Below are positions 42,261-51,529 of a DNA stretch of 64,000 nucleotides, piece after piece; position 1 is the first letter of the stretch; every line of letters begins with the position of its first letter. A model generated the notes under the pieces. That model was not told the origin of the DNA, ran no database searches, and saw only the letters and a program-made list of their open reading frames with translations. The DNA is from Allobacillus saliphilus. GTDB taxonomy: Bacteria; Bacillota; Bacilli; Bacillales; Alkalibacillaceae. Location: the NCBI RefSeq assembly GCF_018138385.1, contig NZ_JAGSIE010000012.1, forward strand, positions 1 to 64,000. The letters are read 5' to 3'. Both the position numbers and the translations under genes were made by a program.

Positions 42261-42314
42261 TAACGTCAAACCCCAGTTGGATGTGATACTGAATCCAACT
42301 GGGGTTTGACGTTA
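42261..42314. terminator. 22-bp perfect inverted repeat between convergent genes
   Basis: Arms 42261-42282 and 42293-42314 are perfectly complementary around a 10-nt loop. No T run follows on either strand, so it is not a classic intrinsic terminator, although its place between convergent genes suggests an end-of-transcript role. Confidence 0.6.
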
Positions 42315-42341
42315 TACACTGTATCCGTATTTCTAATGTAC

Positions 42342-42995
42342 TTAAAAATTCTTGTTAATGTTTTTATCTTTAAGAAATAGTGACTTCTCCGAAAAAGATA
42401 ACGTAAAGTGACCACGTTCAATAGATAACTCATTTTTCATTTCATTTAATAATTCTTCTAATGCTTCTTCATCGTTATCCTTTTCACCTCTTGAGAGTGT
42501 GAGACGAATAACGACCCCTGTATCTTGTCCCTTTAATGAAGGGATATCGTCATGGGATATATTCAGTTGGTCGCCTATGTCCTTCGGATATGTCAACCAC
42601 AATTCTTTAATAACATTCTGCCCAAATTTGTCTTTCAAACGAGGCATTAAGAATTCTTCTAATTCGTCTTCCCATACTTCAGCCACGTAACTATCTGTAT
42701 ATTCACCCGTTTTTCGATGAGGGTAAACTAAGAATTGGAAATCAGGATTGTTGACCGGCTGAACAATCGCTGCATAAGAGAATTGCTCATAGATAGAAGC
42801 ATTGTCATACATGACTTCAACGATTTCCATCTCATCTGTAAAATGTTTATCTAAATAGTCGGCAGCTTTTACTTTAACTTCCTCTGTTCGCTCAGGATCT
42901 TTTTGTAATCCAAAATAAGTAGCCGTTACGATTACGATGATTAATCCTAGCAAAAAGATACCGAATACTAAAAAGACCTTATTTTTATTACTCAA
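42342..42995 (-). CDS. Membrane-anchored hypothetical protein
   Basis: This 217-aa protein has one N-terminal membrane helix (about 7-29) and an external alpha/beta domain with many Glu, Asp and Lys residues. No family is recognised. A TTG start at 42995 is used, with GAGGTGA at suitable distance. It is a single gene, convergent with the peroxidase. Confidence 0.6.
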   Translation of the reverse strand: MSNKNKVFLVFGIFLLGLIIVIVTATYFGLQKDPERTEEVKVKAADYLDKHFTDEMEIVEVMYDNASIYEQFSYAAIVQPVNNPDFQFLVYPHRKTGEYTDSYVAEVWEDELEEFLMPRLKDKFGQNVIKELWLTYPKDIGDQLNISHDDIPSLKGQDTGVVIRLTLSRGEKDNDEEALEELLNEMKNELSIERGHFTLSFSEKSLFLKDKNINKNF

Positions 42996-43158
42996 ATCAT
43001 CACCTCAGTTTTTTATGAGAGCAACGTGTCTCTTCCTTTATCTATTATATAGAGGGGGAGAGGGTGAGTAAATGCTATTCATGAAAAGTACAAAAATTTG
43101 TTAATTAGATAGAATTTTTGTAATATTATATCTATATAGAGTTGAAGGGGGAAAGTCG

Positions 43159-45558
43159 ATGAAAGAAGCAATTCAATTGGATCCAGTGTATCCGAAGAAA
43201 AAGATGAATAAGTGGTTAAAATGGACGCTCATCGTCTTGGCGATTCTAGCTGTCGTCATTATAAGTTTATTGATTTACGTAAACGCTTACATCAACCGGT
43301 CGCTTGCACAGACAGAAGGGACAGTAACTTTGAATGGTTTAGAAGAGGAAGTGACGGTTGTGTATGATGAAGTGGGCGTCCCACATATTCAAGCGGCAAA
43401 TGATTTAGATTTATTTTATGCTCAAGGCTACATAACAGCACAAGACCGAATTTTTCAGATGGAATTATCGAGAAGACAAGCATCTGGACAATTAAGCGAA
43501 GTGATCGGAGAAAGTATGCTTGAACAAGATAAGTATTTTCGTACATTAGGCTTACGGAGAGCTGCAGAAAAATCGTTAGAAATATATGACGAGGAATCTC
43601 TTAATGTATTACAAGCTTATGCAGATGGTGTAAACGCATATATTAAGCAGATGGAAACGACAAATTCCATGCCAGTTGAATTTAAACTCGCAGGATTGAG
43701 TGAAATGAAAGAATGGACACCATTGGATTCACTGACAATCGGAAAGTTTATGGCCTTCGATTTAGGTGGGCATTGGGAACGGCAGGCGTTTAATTATTAT
43801 TTAATGAATCATTTCGATGAAGAAGTTGCCTATGAATTATTCCCGGCTTATCCAGAAAACGGCCCAACAAACATCATGGAAGAAGAATATGTCGATGTAA
43901 CTGCCAGTCTCTCTAAAGCAGTTATCCCAGATGAGTTTAATGGGAGTAATAATTGGGCAGTGAGTGGTGAAAAGACTAAATCTGGTTCGCCAATTCTATC
44001 AGATGATCCGCACTTAGGATTGTCGACACCTTCGATTTGGTATCAGAGTCATTTAGAGTCACCTAACTATAATGTATCCGGTGTAATATTTGCTGGTGTA
44101 CCTGGTATCATTTTAGGACATAACGACCAAGTTGCATGGGGAGTTACGAATGTCGGTCCTGATGTACAGCAATTATATTTGGAACGAAGACACGAAGACG
44201 ATCCGACAAAATTTGAGTATGACGGTGAGTGGTATGAAGCCGACATCATTACGGAAACCATTCACGTGGATGGTCAAGAATCAATTGACTATGAAGTGAT
44301 TGAAACGATTCACGGACCGGTCATATCTGAATTTGCCAATGGCGTTGGTGAAGTTGAAGGAGATACTGTTTTATCGGTTGATTGGACAGCTTTAGACGCT
44401 ACAACAGAATTAAAAGCTTTATTAGAGTTCAATCGGGCTACAAATTGGGAGGAGTTTGAGGAAGCATTGGAAGGATTCCACGCACCAGCCCAAAACTTTA
44501 TGTTTGCTTCCAAGGATGGAACGATTGCTTATAAGGCAAATGGTAAAATACCAATCTATGAAAACCCGGATGACGCCCTATTACCGATGAAGGGTTGGGA
44601 TAGTCAGTATACATTAGATGAATTCATTCCATATGATGAACTACCAACACTAGTGAATCCGGATAAAAACTTTATTGCAACAGCAAACAATAAAGTCATT
44701 GATGACTCTTATCCATATCACATTAGCCATGTATGGGCCCAACCTTATCGTTATTCAAGGATTGAGGAGTATTTATCATCAAAAGATGATTTGACTGCAG
44801 AAGACATGATGGAGCTGCAAATGGATGAGAAAAATAAACAAGCAGAATTATTCGTGCCAATATTTATGGATGTTCTAGGCAACCAAGCGGATTCGCAAGC
44901 GGAAGAGCAGGCGATTAAACTATTAGCCGAGTGGGATTTTGAAGATCACAAAGAGGAAGCTGCACCACTGATTTTCCATACGATGTTGAGACAAATTGAG
45001 GAGAATTTATATGGCGAGGAATTGCCTGAAGAAGTCCTGTCGATGTTCAAAGGAATGGGTCAAACAACGGACCAATTGATTCTTCGCTCTTATGAAGGTG
45101 AAGAAATGCATTGGATTGAGCAAAATGGAGGATTAGATCAATTGCTCTCCAAATCATTCAGTGAAACCGTTCAACTTCTTACAGATGAATACGGTGAAAG
45201 CCTGAATGAGTGGAAGTGGGGAGATTATCACCAAATCTATTTTGCACACAATCTATCCGGCATCTCTTTTTTAGAACGATTTTTCAATCCTGATCCACCT
45301 CAGCCACTTGGTGGAAGTGGTGTCACTGTGATGGCAGCCAGAAGCAAAGAAGATGGAATTGTTAACCATGGAGCTGGTTGGCGATTTGTCAACGACCTAG
45401 CTGATCCAAATTCAGGCTATCATATTGTAGGTCCTGGTCAATCCGAACATTATCGCAGTGAATTCTATCAGAATCAATTAGATGATTGGATCGAGGGGAA
45501 TTATCATGAGACACGGATCGATAATTACTCAGGTAAACCACTTACCCTGCAGCCTTAA
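43159..45558 (+). CDS. Penicillin acylase family Ntn-hydrolase
   Basis: This 799-aa precursor is anchored by a helix at about 17-40. The alpha chain spans about 60-250. The self-cleavage point is before Ser263 in FNGSNNWAVSGEKT, which becomes the N-terminal nucleophile of the beta chain. LSDDPHLGLSTPSIWYQSHLE follows as usual, and the end has the conserved PLGGSGVTVMAA and GPGQSEHYRSEFYQNQLDDW. Substrates in this family include penicillins, N-acyl-homoserine lactones and other acyl amides; sequence alone does not decide. AGGGGGAAAG precedes the ATG. A strong terminator follows. Confidence 0.92.
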   Translation: MKEAIQLDPVYPKKKMNKWLKWTLIVLAILAVVIISLLIYVNAYINRSLAQTEGTVTLNGLEEEVTVVYDEVGVPHIQAANDLDLFYAQGYITAQDRIFQMELSRRQASGQLSEVIGESMLEQDKYFRTLGLRRAAEKSLEIYDEESLNVLQAYADGVNAYIKQMETTNSMPVEFKLAGLSEMKEWTPLDSLTIGKFMAFDLGGHWERQAFNYYLMNHFDEEVAYELFPAYPENGPTNIMEEEYVDVTASLSKAVIPDEFNGSNNWAVSGEKTKSGSPILSDDPHLGLSTPSIWYQSHLESPNYNVSGVIFAGVPGIILGHNDQVAWGVTNVGPDVQQLYLERRHEDDPTKFEYDGEWYEADIITETIHVDGQESIDYEVIETIHGPVISEFANGVGEVEGDTVLSVDWTALDATTELKALLEFNRATNWEEFEEALEGFHAPAQNFMFASKDGTIAYKANGKIPIYENPDDALLPMKGWDSQYTLDEFIPYDELPTLVNPDKNFIATANNKVIDDSYPYHISHVWAQPYRYSRIEEYLSSKDDLTAEDMMELQMDEKNKQAELFVPIFMDVLGNQADSQAEEQAIKLLAEWDFEDHKEEAAPLIFHTMLRQIEENLYGEELPEEVLSMFKGMGQTTDQLILRSYEGEEMHWIEQNGGLDQLLSKSFSETVQLLTDEYGESLNEWKWGDYHQIYFAHNLSGISFLERFFNPDPPQPLGGSGVTVMAARSKEDGIVNHGAGWRFVNDLADPNSGYHIVGPGQSEHYRSEFYQNQLDDWIEGNYHETRIDNYSGKPLTLQP

Positions 45559-45631
45559 CTAAAAAATAGACAAATAGTAAAAAAAGTGACCACAGCAAAC
45601 AAATTGTTATGTAGGGTCGCTATTCATAAGG

Positions 45632-45674
45632 AAAACCCGAACGATTTATTTACATTTCAATCGTTCGGGTTTTA
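45632..45674. terminator. Bidirectional terminator
   Basis: A perfect 13-bp stem (45632-45644 with 45661-45673) separates the convergent acylase and chemoreceptor genes. Confidence 0.9.
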
Positions 45675-45722
45675 TTTTTTTACAAACTTGCATCTCAAAT
45701 CTCTATGAATAGATTTTTTCTA

Positions 45723-47195
45723 TCAAGCTCGTTGATTCAATTCATGCAACGCTTGAGTTGTTCGCTCAATCTCTCCATGTAACTCTTCGTTCTGGTTCGC
45801 TTGGTTTTGAACAGTAGCACTGATTTCTTCAACGGAAGCAGTCGATTGTTCTACAGTTGATGAGAAGTCATTCATAGAATCCTCTATGAGTCTTGCATGC
45901 TCATTCACTTCATCGGCTAGTTGTTTGAAGTTTCTCATTTGGTTCATTAATGTATTGGCATTTACCGAAAACGAACCGAATAACTCACTGTTCTCCGTAA
46001 TTGATTCAATATGTTCTTTCATTTGCTTGTCAATAAGATGGATTTGCCGATCGGTTGTTTCATTGGAATCTTTCATACTTGTTAAGTTATTCGAGATTTG
46101 TTTCGCCGTTTGCTCTGTGTGGTCTGCTAGCTTACGAATTTCTTCTGCAACGACAGCAAATCCTCTCCCATGCTCACCTGCACGAGCTGCTTCAATCGAT
46201 GCATTTAATGAAAGCAGGCTAGTTTGCTCAGTAATGTCTTGAATGGACTGAATAAAAGATACAGATGAATCTACTTTTTCACTTAATTCACTGAATGCAG
46301 ACTTCATTTCTTGGACATTCGTTTGGAAGGTTCTCATCTCATCAACGAGTTCATCTGACTCGATCTTTCCTTTTTCAGCATTCGCTCTCGTTGTTTCAGT
46401 ATCTGACTCTATCCGATTTAAATCACTGACCATCTTTTCCAATAACATCGATGTTGTGCCGATGGACTGGTGAATATCAGAGATCGTTCCTGCTTGAGTT
46501 TCCGTACCTGATGCAATTTCTTGTATAGCTCGGTTCATCTCATTTAAGGAATCTTTTTGTGTGTTCGATTGCCATTCAATTCCGTCCATGCTTTGTTGGA
46601 TTTTTTTCGTTTGTTGCTCGATGAATTGATTCTGTTTTTGTTCCTTCTGAATTGCTTCTTCATTATTTTTTTGAAGTTCATCCATTATTTTTTGGTTTCG
46701 TGATGTAATGACAAGTTGTAACAATAGAACAACACTTGTCAATGTGAAAATTAACAACGACGTTGCATAGTCAAATAAAAACGATTCTCCATGGATATAG
46801 ATAAATGTGATGAATAATCCAATACTAATGGTGAACCCATATAAAAAAATGGGTAAAGATAGATAGAAAGAACTTGTAATTAATAAAAAATAAATTAATG
46901 CAGCTGTTTGTCCAGAAGTTGTCGCAACGATTAAGATTGTTCCAATAATCAAAGCGATCCCGGAAATAAGTATGTAGGGAACAGTATTTGATAGTTTTCT
47001 GAAATACACAAGTGTAGTAACTAATAATAAGGTAATTAAGCTTCCAATTAAAATGGTTAAAATAACAAATTTCGTCTGTCCGATCAAATAAGTCACGCTC
47101 GTGCCAAGTACCATAATAACAAATAAAAAAATAATGGATAATCGGTTCTTCAAGTGAAGCGTATTTGTAATAATCATTTGAGCCGTATTTTCCAT
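45723..47195 (-). CDS. Methyl-accepting chemotaxis protein with six-helix membrane domain
   Basis: This 490-aa receptor starts with about six membrane helices (20-160) in place of a ligand-binding domain. It has no HAMP domain. A coiled coil from about 170 leads to the signalling domain with [31 protein letters not shown] near 320. The polytopic sensor probably reads membrane state, energy or a small molecule in the bilayer. It lacks nearby che genes. It is divergent from the HD-domain gene. Confidence 0.9.
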   Translation of the reverse strand: MENTAQMIITNTLHLKNRLSIIFLFVIMVLGTSVTYLIGQTKFVILTILIGSLITLLLVTTLVYFRKLSNTVPYILISGIALIIGTILIVATTSGQTAALIYFLLITSSFYLSLPIFLYGFTISIGLFITFIYIHGESFLFDYATSLLIFTLTSVVLLLQLVITSRNQKIMDELQKNNEEAIQKEQKQNQFIEQQTKKIQQSMDGIEWQSNTQKDSLNEMNRAIQEIASGTETQAGTISDIHQSIGTTSMLLEKMVSDLNRIESDTETTRANAEKGKIESDELVDEMRTFQTNVQEMKSAFSELSEKVDSSVSFIQSIQDITEQTSLLSLNASIEAARAGEHGRGFAVVAEEIRKLADHTEQTAKQISNNLTSMKDSNETTDRQIHLIDKQMKEHIESITENSELFGSFSVNANTLMNQMRNFKQLADEVNEHARLIEDSMNDFSSTVEQSTASVEEISATVQNQANQNEELHGEIERTTQALHELNQRA

Positions 47196-47383
47196 TTTTT
47201 CACCTCCGAAAAACAGTTTTTACTATGTTTATCGGTTATTTTTGATAATTAAATAGGATTTTTTTAAAATTTTTCACGATATTTTAATAATAGTAAATAA
47301 TTTTTGAAGTTTATACATTTTAGGAATCGCCCGAGTCATTAAATTATGGTATATTAATGGTTAAAATCAGGAGGGGATGTACA

Positions 47384-47914
47384 ATGGGCTATGTTACATT
47401 AGTCGAGATATTTAAACACCCAATCACCCAGAAATATTTGAGACGATCAGGCGTTCATCATGCTGTAAACGTTACCGAAATTGCTTACCGCCTTGCAAGT
47501 GAACGAAAAGAAAACCTCGAACTTGCTACAAAAGCAGCGTTACTACATGATATGGGACATTTTGAATGGTACAGAGAAGGAAAGTGGGATTATGATGAAT
47601 ATCGGAGACACGATATCCACGCTATTAAAGGTGCCGAACGAGCACATAAGCTATTAATTCGTTTAGGAGAAAACAGAGTGAAGGCTAAAGAAATTGCCAT
47701 TGCCATTTTGCTGCATACAGACTCTTATTTGCCGTTTTCTGTAAAAGAGTTTCGTACACCATTACAACAAATCATTTATGAAGCGGATGAGTTGGACGAA
47801 CTACCAAAAGGTGGGCATCATTATTTGCAAATGGAAAATGTAGAAGCGATTGAACGATTAACATCGATTGATCAAAAAATCCAGGAAGCAAGCGACAATT
47901 TACAATCCAATTAA
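47384..47914 (+). CDS. HD-domain phosphohydrolase
   Basis: This 176-aa protein is a metal-dependent HD hydrolase. His in GVHHAVNV near 22, the HD pair in LLHDMGHF near 55 and the distal His/Asp in ILLHTDSY near 116 form the metal site. HDIHAIKGAERA matches the family. Substrates of such proteins are nucleotides or similar phosphates. ATG 47384 follows GGAGGGG; nine upstream codons are not used. Confidence 0.87.
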   Translation: MGYVTLVEIFKHPITQKYLRRSGVHHAVNVTEIAYRLASERKENLELATKAALLHDMGHFEWYREGKWDYDEYRRHDIHAIKGAERAHKLLIRLGENRVKAKEIAIAILLHTDSYLPFSVKEFRTPLQQIIYEADELDELPKGGHHYLQMENVEAIERLTSIDQKIQEASDNLQSN

Positions 47915-47978
47915 TAAGGGCTTTTCTATTCGCTAGCTATCTTATATAATGAGGTTAATTTAAGGAAAGGAAGATTGT

Positions 47979-48404
47979 ATGAAAACATTCAAATTAATCT
48001 CCCTTACAACATTAGAAAAACTAGGCGATGAGCTGCAAAATAAAGAAATCGAGTTTTACGATGGTTTAATTATCGATCGTGAAATTGATCGGAATCGTTG
48101 GCTTGTGGAAAGTTTCATGCCTAAAACGTATGAAGACTTTTTCAGAAATAAGCTGGATAAAGACCGAGAGATGGTTTTCCAAGTGCGAATTACAAAGACA
48201 GAAAATCCAAAAGCAACACTTGTCGGAAAAGTTGAAACGATTGAGGAAGTTGATGATAGCATCAGTGTAGTCATCATTGGCAATATGGTCAATCGTGAAC
48301 GTGAATTAGTAGAACAAACATTACAAGATTTAATCGAAGCCGGCTATCAAGGTGAACAGTTATTGATTAAATTCAAGGAAAAAAATCAAGAGAGCATACT
48401 TTAA
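47979..48404 (+). CDS. YwpF-like protein
   Basis: This 141-aa protein matches YwpF as I recall it (MKTFKLISL start, DGLIIDREIDRNRWLVESF near 28-46). No function is known for the family. It lies 64 bases after the HD gene and has its own AAGGAAAGGAAG site. A terminator at 48405 follows. Confidence 0.75.
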   Translation: MKTFKLISLTTLEKLGDELQNKEIEFYDGLIIDREIDRNRWLVESFMPKTYEDFFRNKLDKDREMVFQVRITKTENPKATLVGKVETIEEVDDSISVVIIGNMVNRERELVEQTLQDLIEAGYQGEQLLIKFKEKNQESIL

Positions 48405-48441
48405 CCCCTAATCTGAAATCAAAAGTTCAGTTAGGGTTTTC
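48405..48441 (+). terminator. Rho-independent terminator
   Basis: A stem of 11-12 bp (48406-48417 with 48426-48436) and a TTTTCC tail follow the YwpF-like gene. Confidence 0.75.
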
Positions 48442-48572
48442 CTATTTTTTAATAACAAGCACCTATTCACTTTCAATAGGCCGCTTGAAGTCAGTGTAAA
48501 ATGGAGCCCTTGAAGCTTATCAAAACATAAAAATATAAGGGTTTATGCCGCCGCTGCAAAGGAGAACGTACT

Positions 48573-49937
48573 ATGAATCCAACTATTCAAAAAAAGCCAT
48601 TATTGGACAGATTATCAGTTGTTCAACTGATTTCAATTTATTATTTTGCTGCCGTATCTGTTACCGTATTTCTACTTTCATTGCCGATTGCGCAAAAAGA
48701 AGGTGTAGACTTAAGTTTTATGGATGTCATATTTACTGCGACTAGTGCAGTAAGTGTAACCGGTTTGACAGTTGTATCTACGGCTGATTCATTTTCGGTC
48801 TTCGGCATTTTTACCATTGCGCTGGCTCTTCAAACTGGCGGTTTGGGTGTCATGGCTTTAGGAACATTAATTTGGCTTGTTCTTGGTAAAAAGATCGGTT
48901 TTAAAGAACGGCGCCTTATTATGACAGATCAAAATACAAAGTCTATTTCTGGTATCGTGCGCTTAGTTAAAGAAATGTTCTTTGTCATTTTGGGTATCGA
49001 ATTCATTGGGTTCCTAATTCTCGGCACATATTTCATGACATATTATGATTCGATATGGGAAGCTTTTTATCACGGTTTCTTTACGGCAGTGAGTGCGACT
49101 ACCAATGGTGGTTTTGATATCACTGGAGCATCGCTCATCCCGTATCAAAATGATTATTTCATTCAGTTCATCGTTATGCTTTTAATTATTTCCGGAGCGA
49201 TCGGATTTCCTGTATTAATAGAAGTGAAAGAGTACTTACAAGTATCAAAGCAAGAGCGTACAATGAAACGTTTCTCATTATTTACTAAGTTAACTTCATT
49301 GACATACTTTGTTTTGCTCTGTTTCTCTTTTATAGTCGTATTACTTTTGGAATTCAATCATTTCTTTGCAGATAAGAGCTGGCATGAAACAATCTTTTAT
49401 GCATTATTTCAATCGACAACGGCTAGAAGTGCTGGCTTAACGACAATGGATATTAATGAATTCACTGAACAAACACAATTATTTTTATCCTCTATGATGT
49501 TTATTGGTGCCTCACCAAGTAGTGTTGGTGGGGGAATACGCACGACTACCTTTGCTTTGGTCATTATTTTTATCCTTCAATTTGCCAGAGGCCGGTTTAG
49601 AGTGAAAGTTTTTGGAAGAGAAATTGAAGAAGAAGACTTATTCAAAGCTGTTGTCGTCACATTCTTAGCATTGATTATGACATTTATTGTCGTGACAATC
49701 GTACGAGTGATTGAGCCATTTCCATTGATTAGTATTATTTTTGAAGTCACATCGGCATTTGGAACAACCGGTCTTTCAATGGGAATTACGCCTGATTTGA
49801 CGAATGTCAGTAAAATATTATTAATCACATTGATGTTCATCGGAAGAATTGGTATTTTAACCTTTCTCTTTTCACTTAATCGTGATCGCCAAGAATCAAC
49901 ATACCGTTATCCGAAAGAGAAAATTAATATTGGATAA
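48573..49937 (+). CDS. Ktr/Trk-type potassium transporter membrane subunit
   Basis: This 454-aa TrkH/KtrB-family channel subunit has four pore repeats with selectivity-filter glycines: SAVSVTGLTVV near 66, SATTNGGFD near 180, ARSAGLTTMD near 290 and SAFGTTGLSMG near 396. It moves K+ (often with Na+) and needs a soluble RCK partner (KtrA/KtrC), which is not next to it here. That layout resembles B. subtilis KtrD, whose partner is unlinked. A K+ system fits osmotic adaptation. AAGGAGAACG precedes the ATG. Confidence 0.92.
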   Translation: MNPTIQKKPLLDRLSVVQLISIYYFAAVSVTVFLLSLPIAQKEGVDLSFMDVIFTATSAVSVTGLTVVSTADSFSVFGIFTIALALQTGGLGVMALGTLIWLVLGKKIGFKERRLIMTDQNTKSISGIVRLVKEMFFVILGIEFIGFLILGTYFMTYYDSIWEAFYHGFFTAVSATTNGGFDITGASLIPYQNDYFIQFIVMLLIISGAIGFPVLIEVKEYLQVSKQERTMKRFSLFTKLTSLTYFVLLCFSFIVVLLLEFNHFFADKSWHETIFYALFQSTTARSAGLTTMDINEFTEQTQLFLSSMMFIGASPSSVGGGIRTTTFALVIIFILQFARGRFRVKVFGREIEEEDLFKAVVVTFLALIMTFIVVTIVRVIEPFPLISIIFEVTSAFGTTGLSMGITPDLTNVSKILLITLMFIGRIGILTFLFSLNRDRQESTYRYPKEKINIG

Positions 49938-49988
49938 TGGAATGGCATGGGATTTACTAGCTCTAAATTTCCAGATATCAATAAATAC

Positions 49989-50029
49989 AAAAAAACGCCA
50001 ATCGTTTCAGAGAACGATTGGCGTTTTTC
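49989..50029. terminator. Bidirectional terminator
   Basis: A perfect 16-bp stem (49991-50006 with 50013-50028) with a 6-nt loop lies between the potassium transporter gene and the convergent YjcZ-type gene. Confidence 0.92.
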
Positions 50030-50054
50030 GTATTTATAATCTTTGTTCGTTCAA

Positions 50055-50204
50055 TTAGCAATAGAATGCGGCACCAACAATGATTAGCAATATAAATAAA
50101 ACGACGATTAACGCGAAATTGTTATATCCGCAACCATAGTTGTTACCTCCATAACCAGGACTTACAAAGTTGTTTTGGCCTCCGCAGTGGTTGTATCCTC
50201 CCAT
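50055..50204 (-). CDS. YjcZ-family sporulation-associated small membrane protein
   Basis: This 49-aa peptide has a Gly/Asn/Tyr/Cys-rich head ([20 protein letters not shown]) followed by one membrane helix ([20 protein letters not shown]). That is exactly the YjcZ layout of short proteins seen in spore-forming bacilli. GGAGGTGATGTA precedes the ATG. A sporulation sigma-factor promoter is likely but was not identified. Confidence 0.85.
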   Translation of the reverse strand: MGGYNHCGGQNNFVSPGYGGNNYGCGYNNFALIVVLFILLIIVGAAFYC

Positions 50205-50303
50205 ATTACATCACCTCCATGTCATTCATCACTATATACCTATGTTTCGATGGAATGACAGGGAAGGGGCATCTACCTAGTTTCAAACAAATTTTTAAAA
50301 AAA

Positions 50304-51515
50304 TTATTTATCTGATGCATTTTCGTCTTCTTTGCTATGTTCTGTCTTTGATAGCAGTTCCCTTTTTAAGTCAAGTATTTTCAGTTGATCGTTTTCATAT
50401 CCAATAATAAAGTTTGTGCGATAATGATGAGTTTCTTGGACTTCTTCTTTTTGTAAGATTTGGTGATCAGATAGAACGGTCACAGAAGCACTTTTGTCCT
50501 TGTTAATTTCAATTTCAATGTCTGACCGTTTAATGTCACCTGATACGACGTAGAGTTCACGGAACTCCGGATATGAATACTCGACTTGTTCTTCGCTTCC
50601 CAATAACGAATAAGCCGTAAAGTAATCACGTAAATTCAATGTCTCATAAAAATAATCAATGAGATATTGAACGTCGTTTAATAATTGGTCATCGGTTACA
50701 TTCATAAAACCGTTAGGATCTCCATCGTAATTTAACTCTTCATTACTTGCGGTATCTGACCACATTAACAAACGATCATATACTTGAGAGATAGGAATAC
50801 TGAAGCCCATATCTCCTTCTGTCGTGGCAGCTGAGTTTACGGCAATAACAGTACCTGTTTTTCTATGGATTAATGGCCCACCGCTATTTCCTGTAGAGAT
50901 ATCTGCAGTAATCTGATACAAATTGTTATATTCATAATTAGAACCATCAACAGTGAAGCTTCTATTTTTTCCTGAAATTGTACCAATCGTGACAGTATTT
51001 TGAAACCCATGCGGGCTACCGATGGCAATAATATCATCACCCGTATTTGGTGTTAATCGTATGTCTATTTCTAATCCGCCGTTGTTTGCTAATTGAGGTA
51101 CACGGATTAAGGCGATATCATTACGTTCACCAATTCCGATAATGGCACCAACATAGTTTTGAGCATCAGAGGTTTTTACATATACTTCTGAAGCATTTTG
51201 AACAACGTGCGCATTGGTCACAACATCGCCTTTATCGTTGTAAACGAAGCCGGACCCGATATTTTTACCATAAGGACCGGTCGTCTCAATCTGGACGACA
51301 TGCTTTTCGGCATCGTGGATAATGGTTTGTAAATCCTTTGTTTTATCTGTTTCATCTTCATCTTCATCTTTTTTAACGGTTCCTACTAAATCAGAAGAGA
51401 CACCAATGGCTTGCTCTTGCCATTGGTTATAATAGACGTAATAAAGAGACAGTCCAGTGATAAGTAAAAGGAGGGTAAAGAAGACTGGTAGAATTATTTT
51501 TTTTGCTCGGTACAT
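50304..51515 (-). CDS. Membrane-anchored trypsin-like serine protease
   Basis: This 403-aa protein has an N-terminal anchor (about 7-28), an acidic linker and an HtrA-like chymotrypsin-fold domain with the triad His103 (TNAHVV), Asp133 (RNDIALI) and Ser211 (TGNSGGP). There is no PDZ domain. Residues 260-390 form a different alpha/beta domain with an NTF2-like look. It therefore differs from housekeeping HtrA/YkdA. It lies 14 bases after the zinc-ribbon gene on the same strand and is probably co-expressed. The ATG at 51515 follows GGGAAGTG. Confidence 0.88.
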   Translation of the reverse strand: MYRAKKIILPVFFTLLLLITGLSLYYVYYNQWQEQAIGVSSDLVGTVKKDEDEDETDKTKDLQTIIHDAEKHVVQIETTGPYGKNIGSGFVYNDKGDVVTNAHVVQNASEVYVKTSDAQNYVGAIIGIGERNDIALIRVPQLANNGGLEIDIRLTPNTGDDIIAIGSPHGFQNTVTIGTISGKNRSFTVDGSNYEYNNLYQITADISTGNSGGPLIHRKTGTVIAVNSAATTEGDMGFSIPISQVYDRLLMWSDTASNEELNYDGDPNGFMNVTDDQLLNDVQYLIDYFYETLNLRDYFTAYSLLGSEEQVEYSYPEFRELYVVSGDIKRSDIEIEINKDKSASVTVLSDHQILQKEEVQETHHYRTNFIIGYENDQLKILDLKRELLSKTEHSKEDENASDK

Positions 51516-51529
51516 CAAATCACTTCCCT

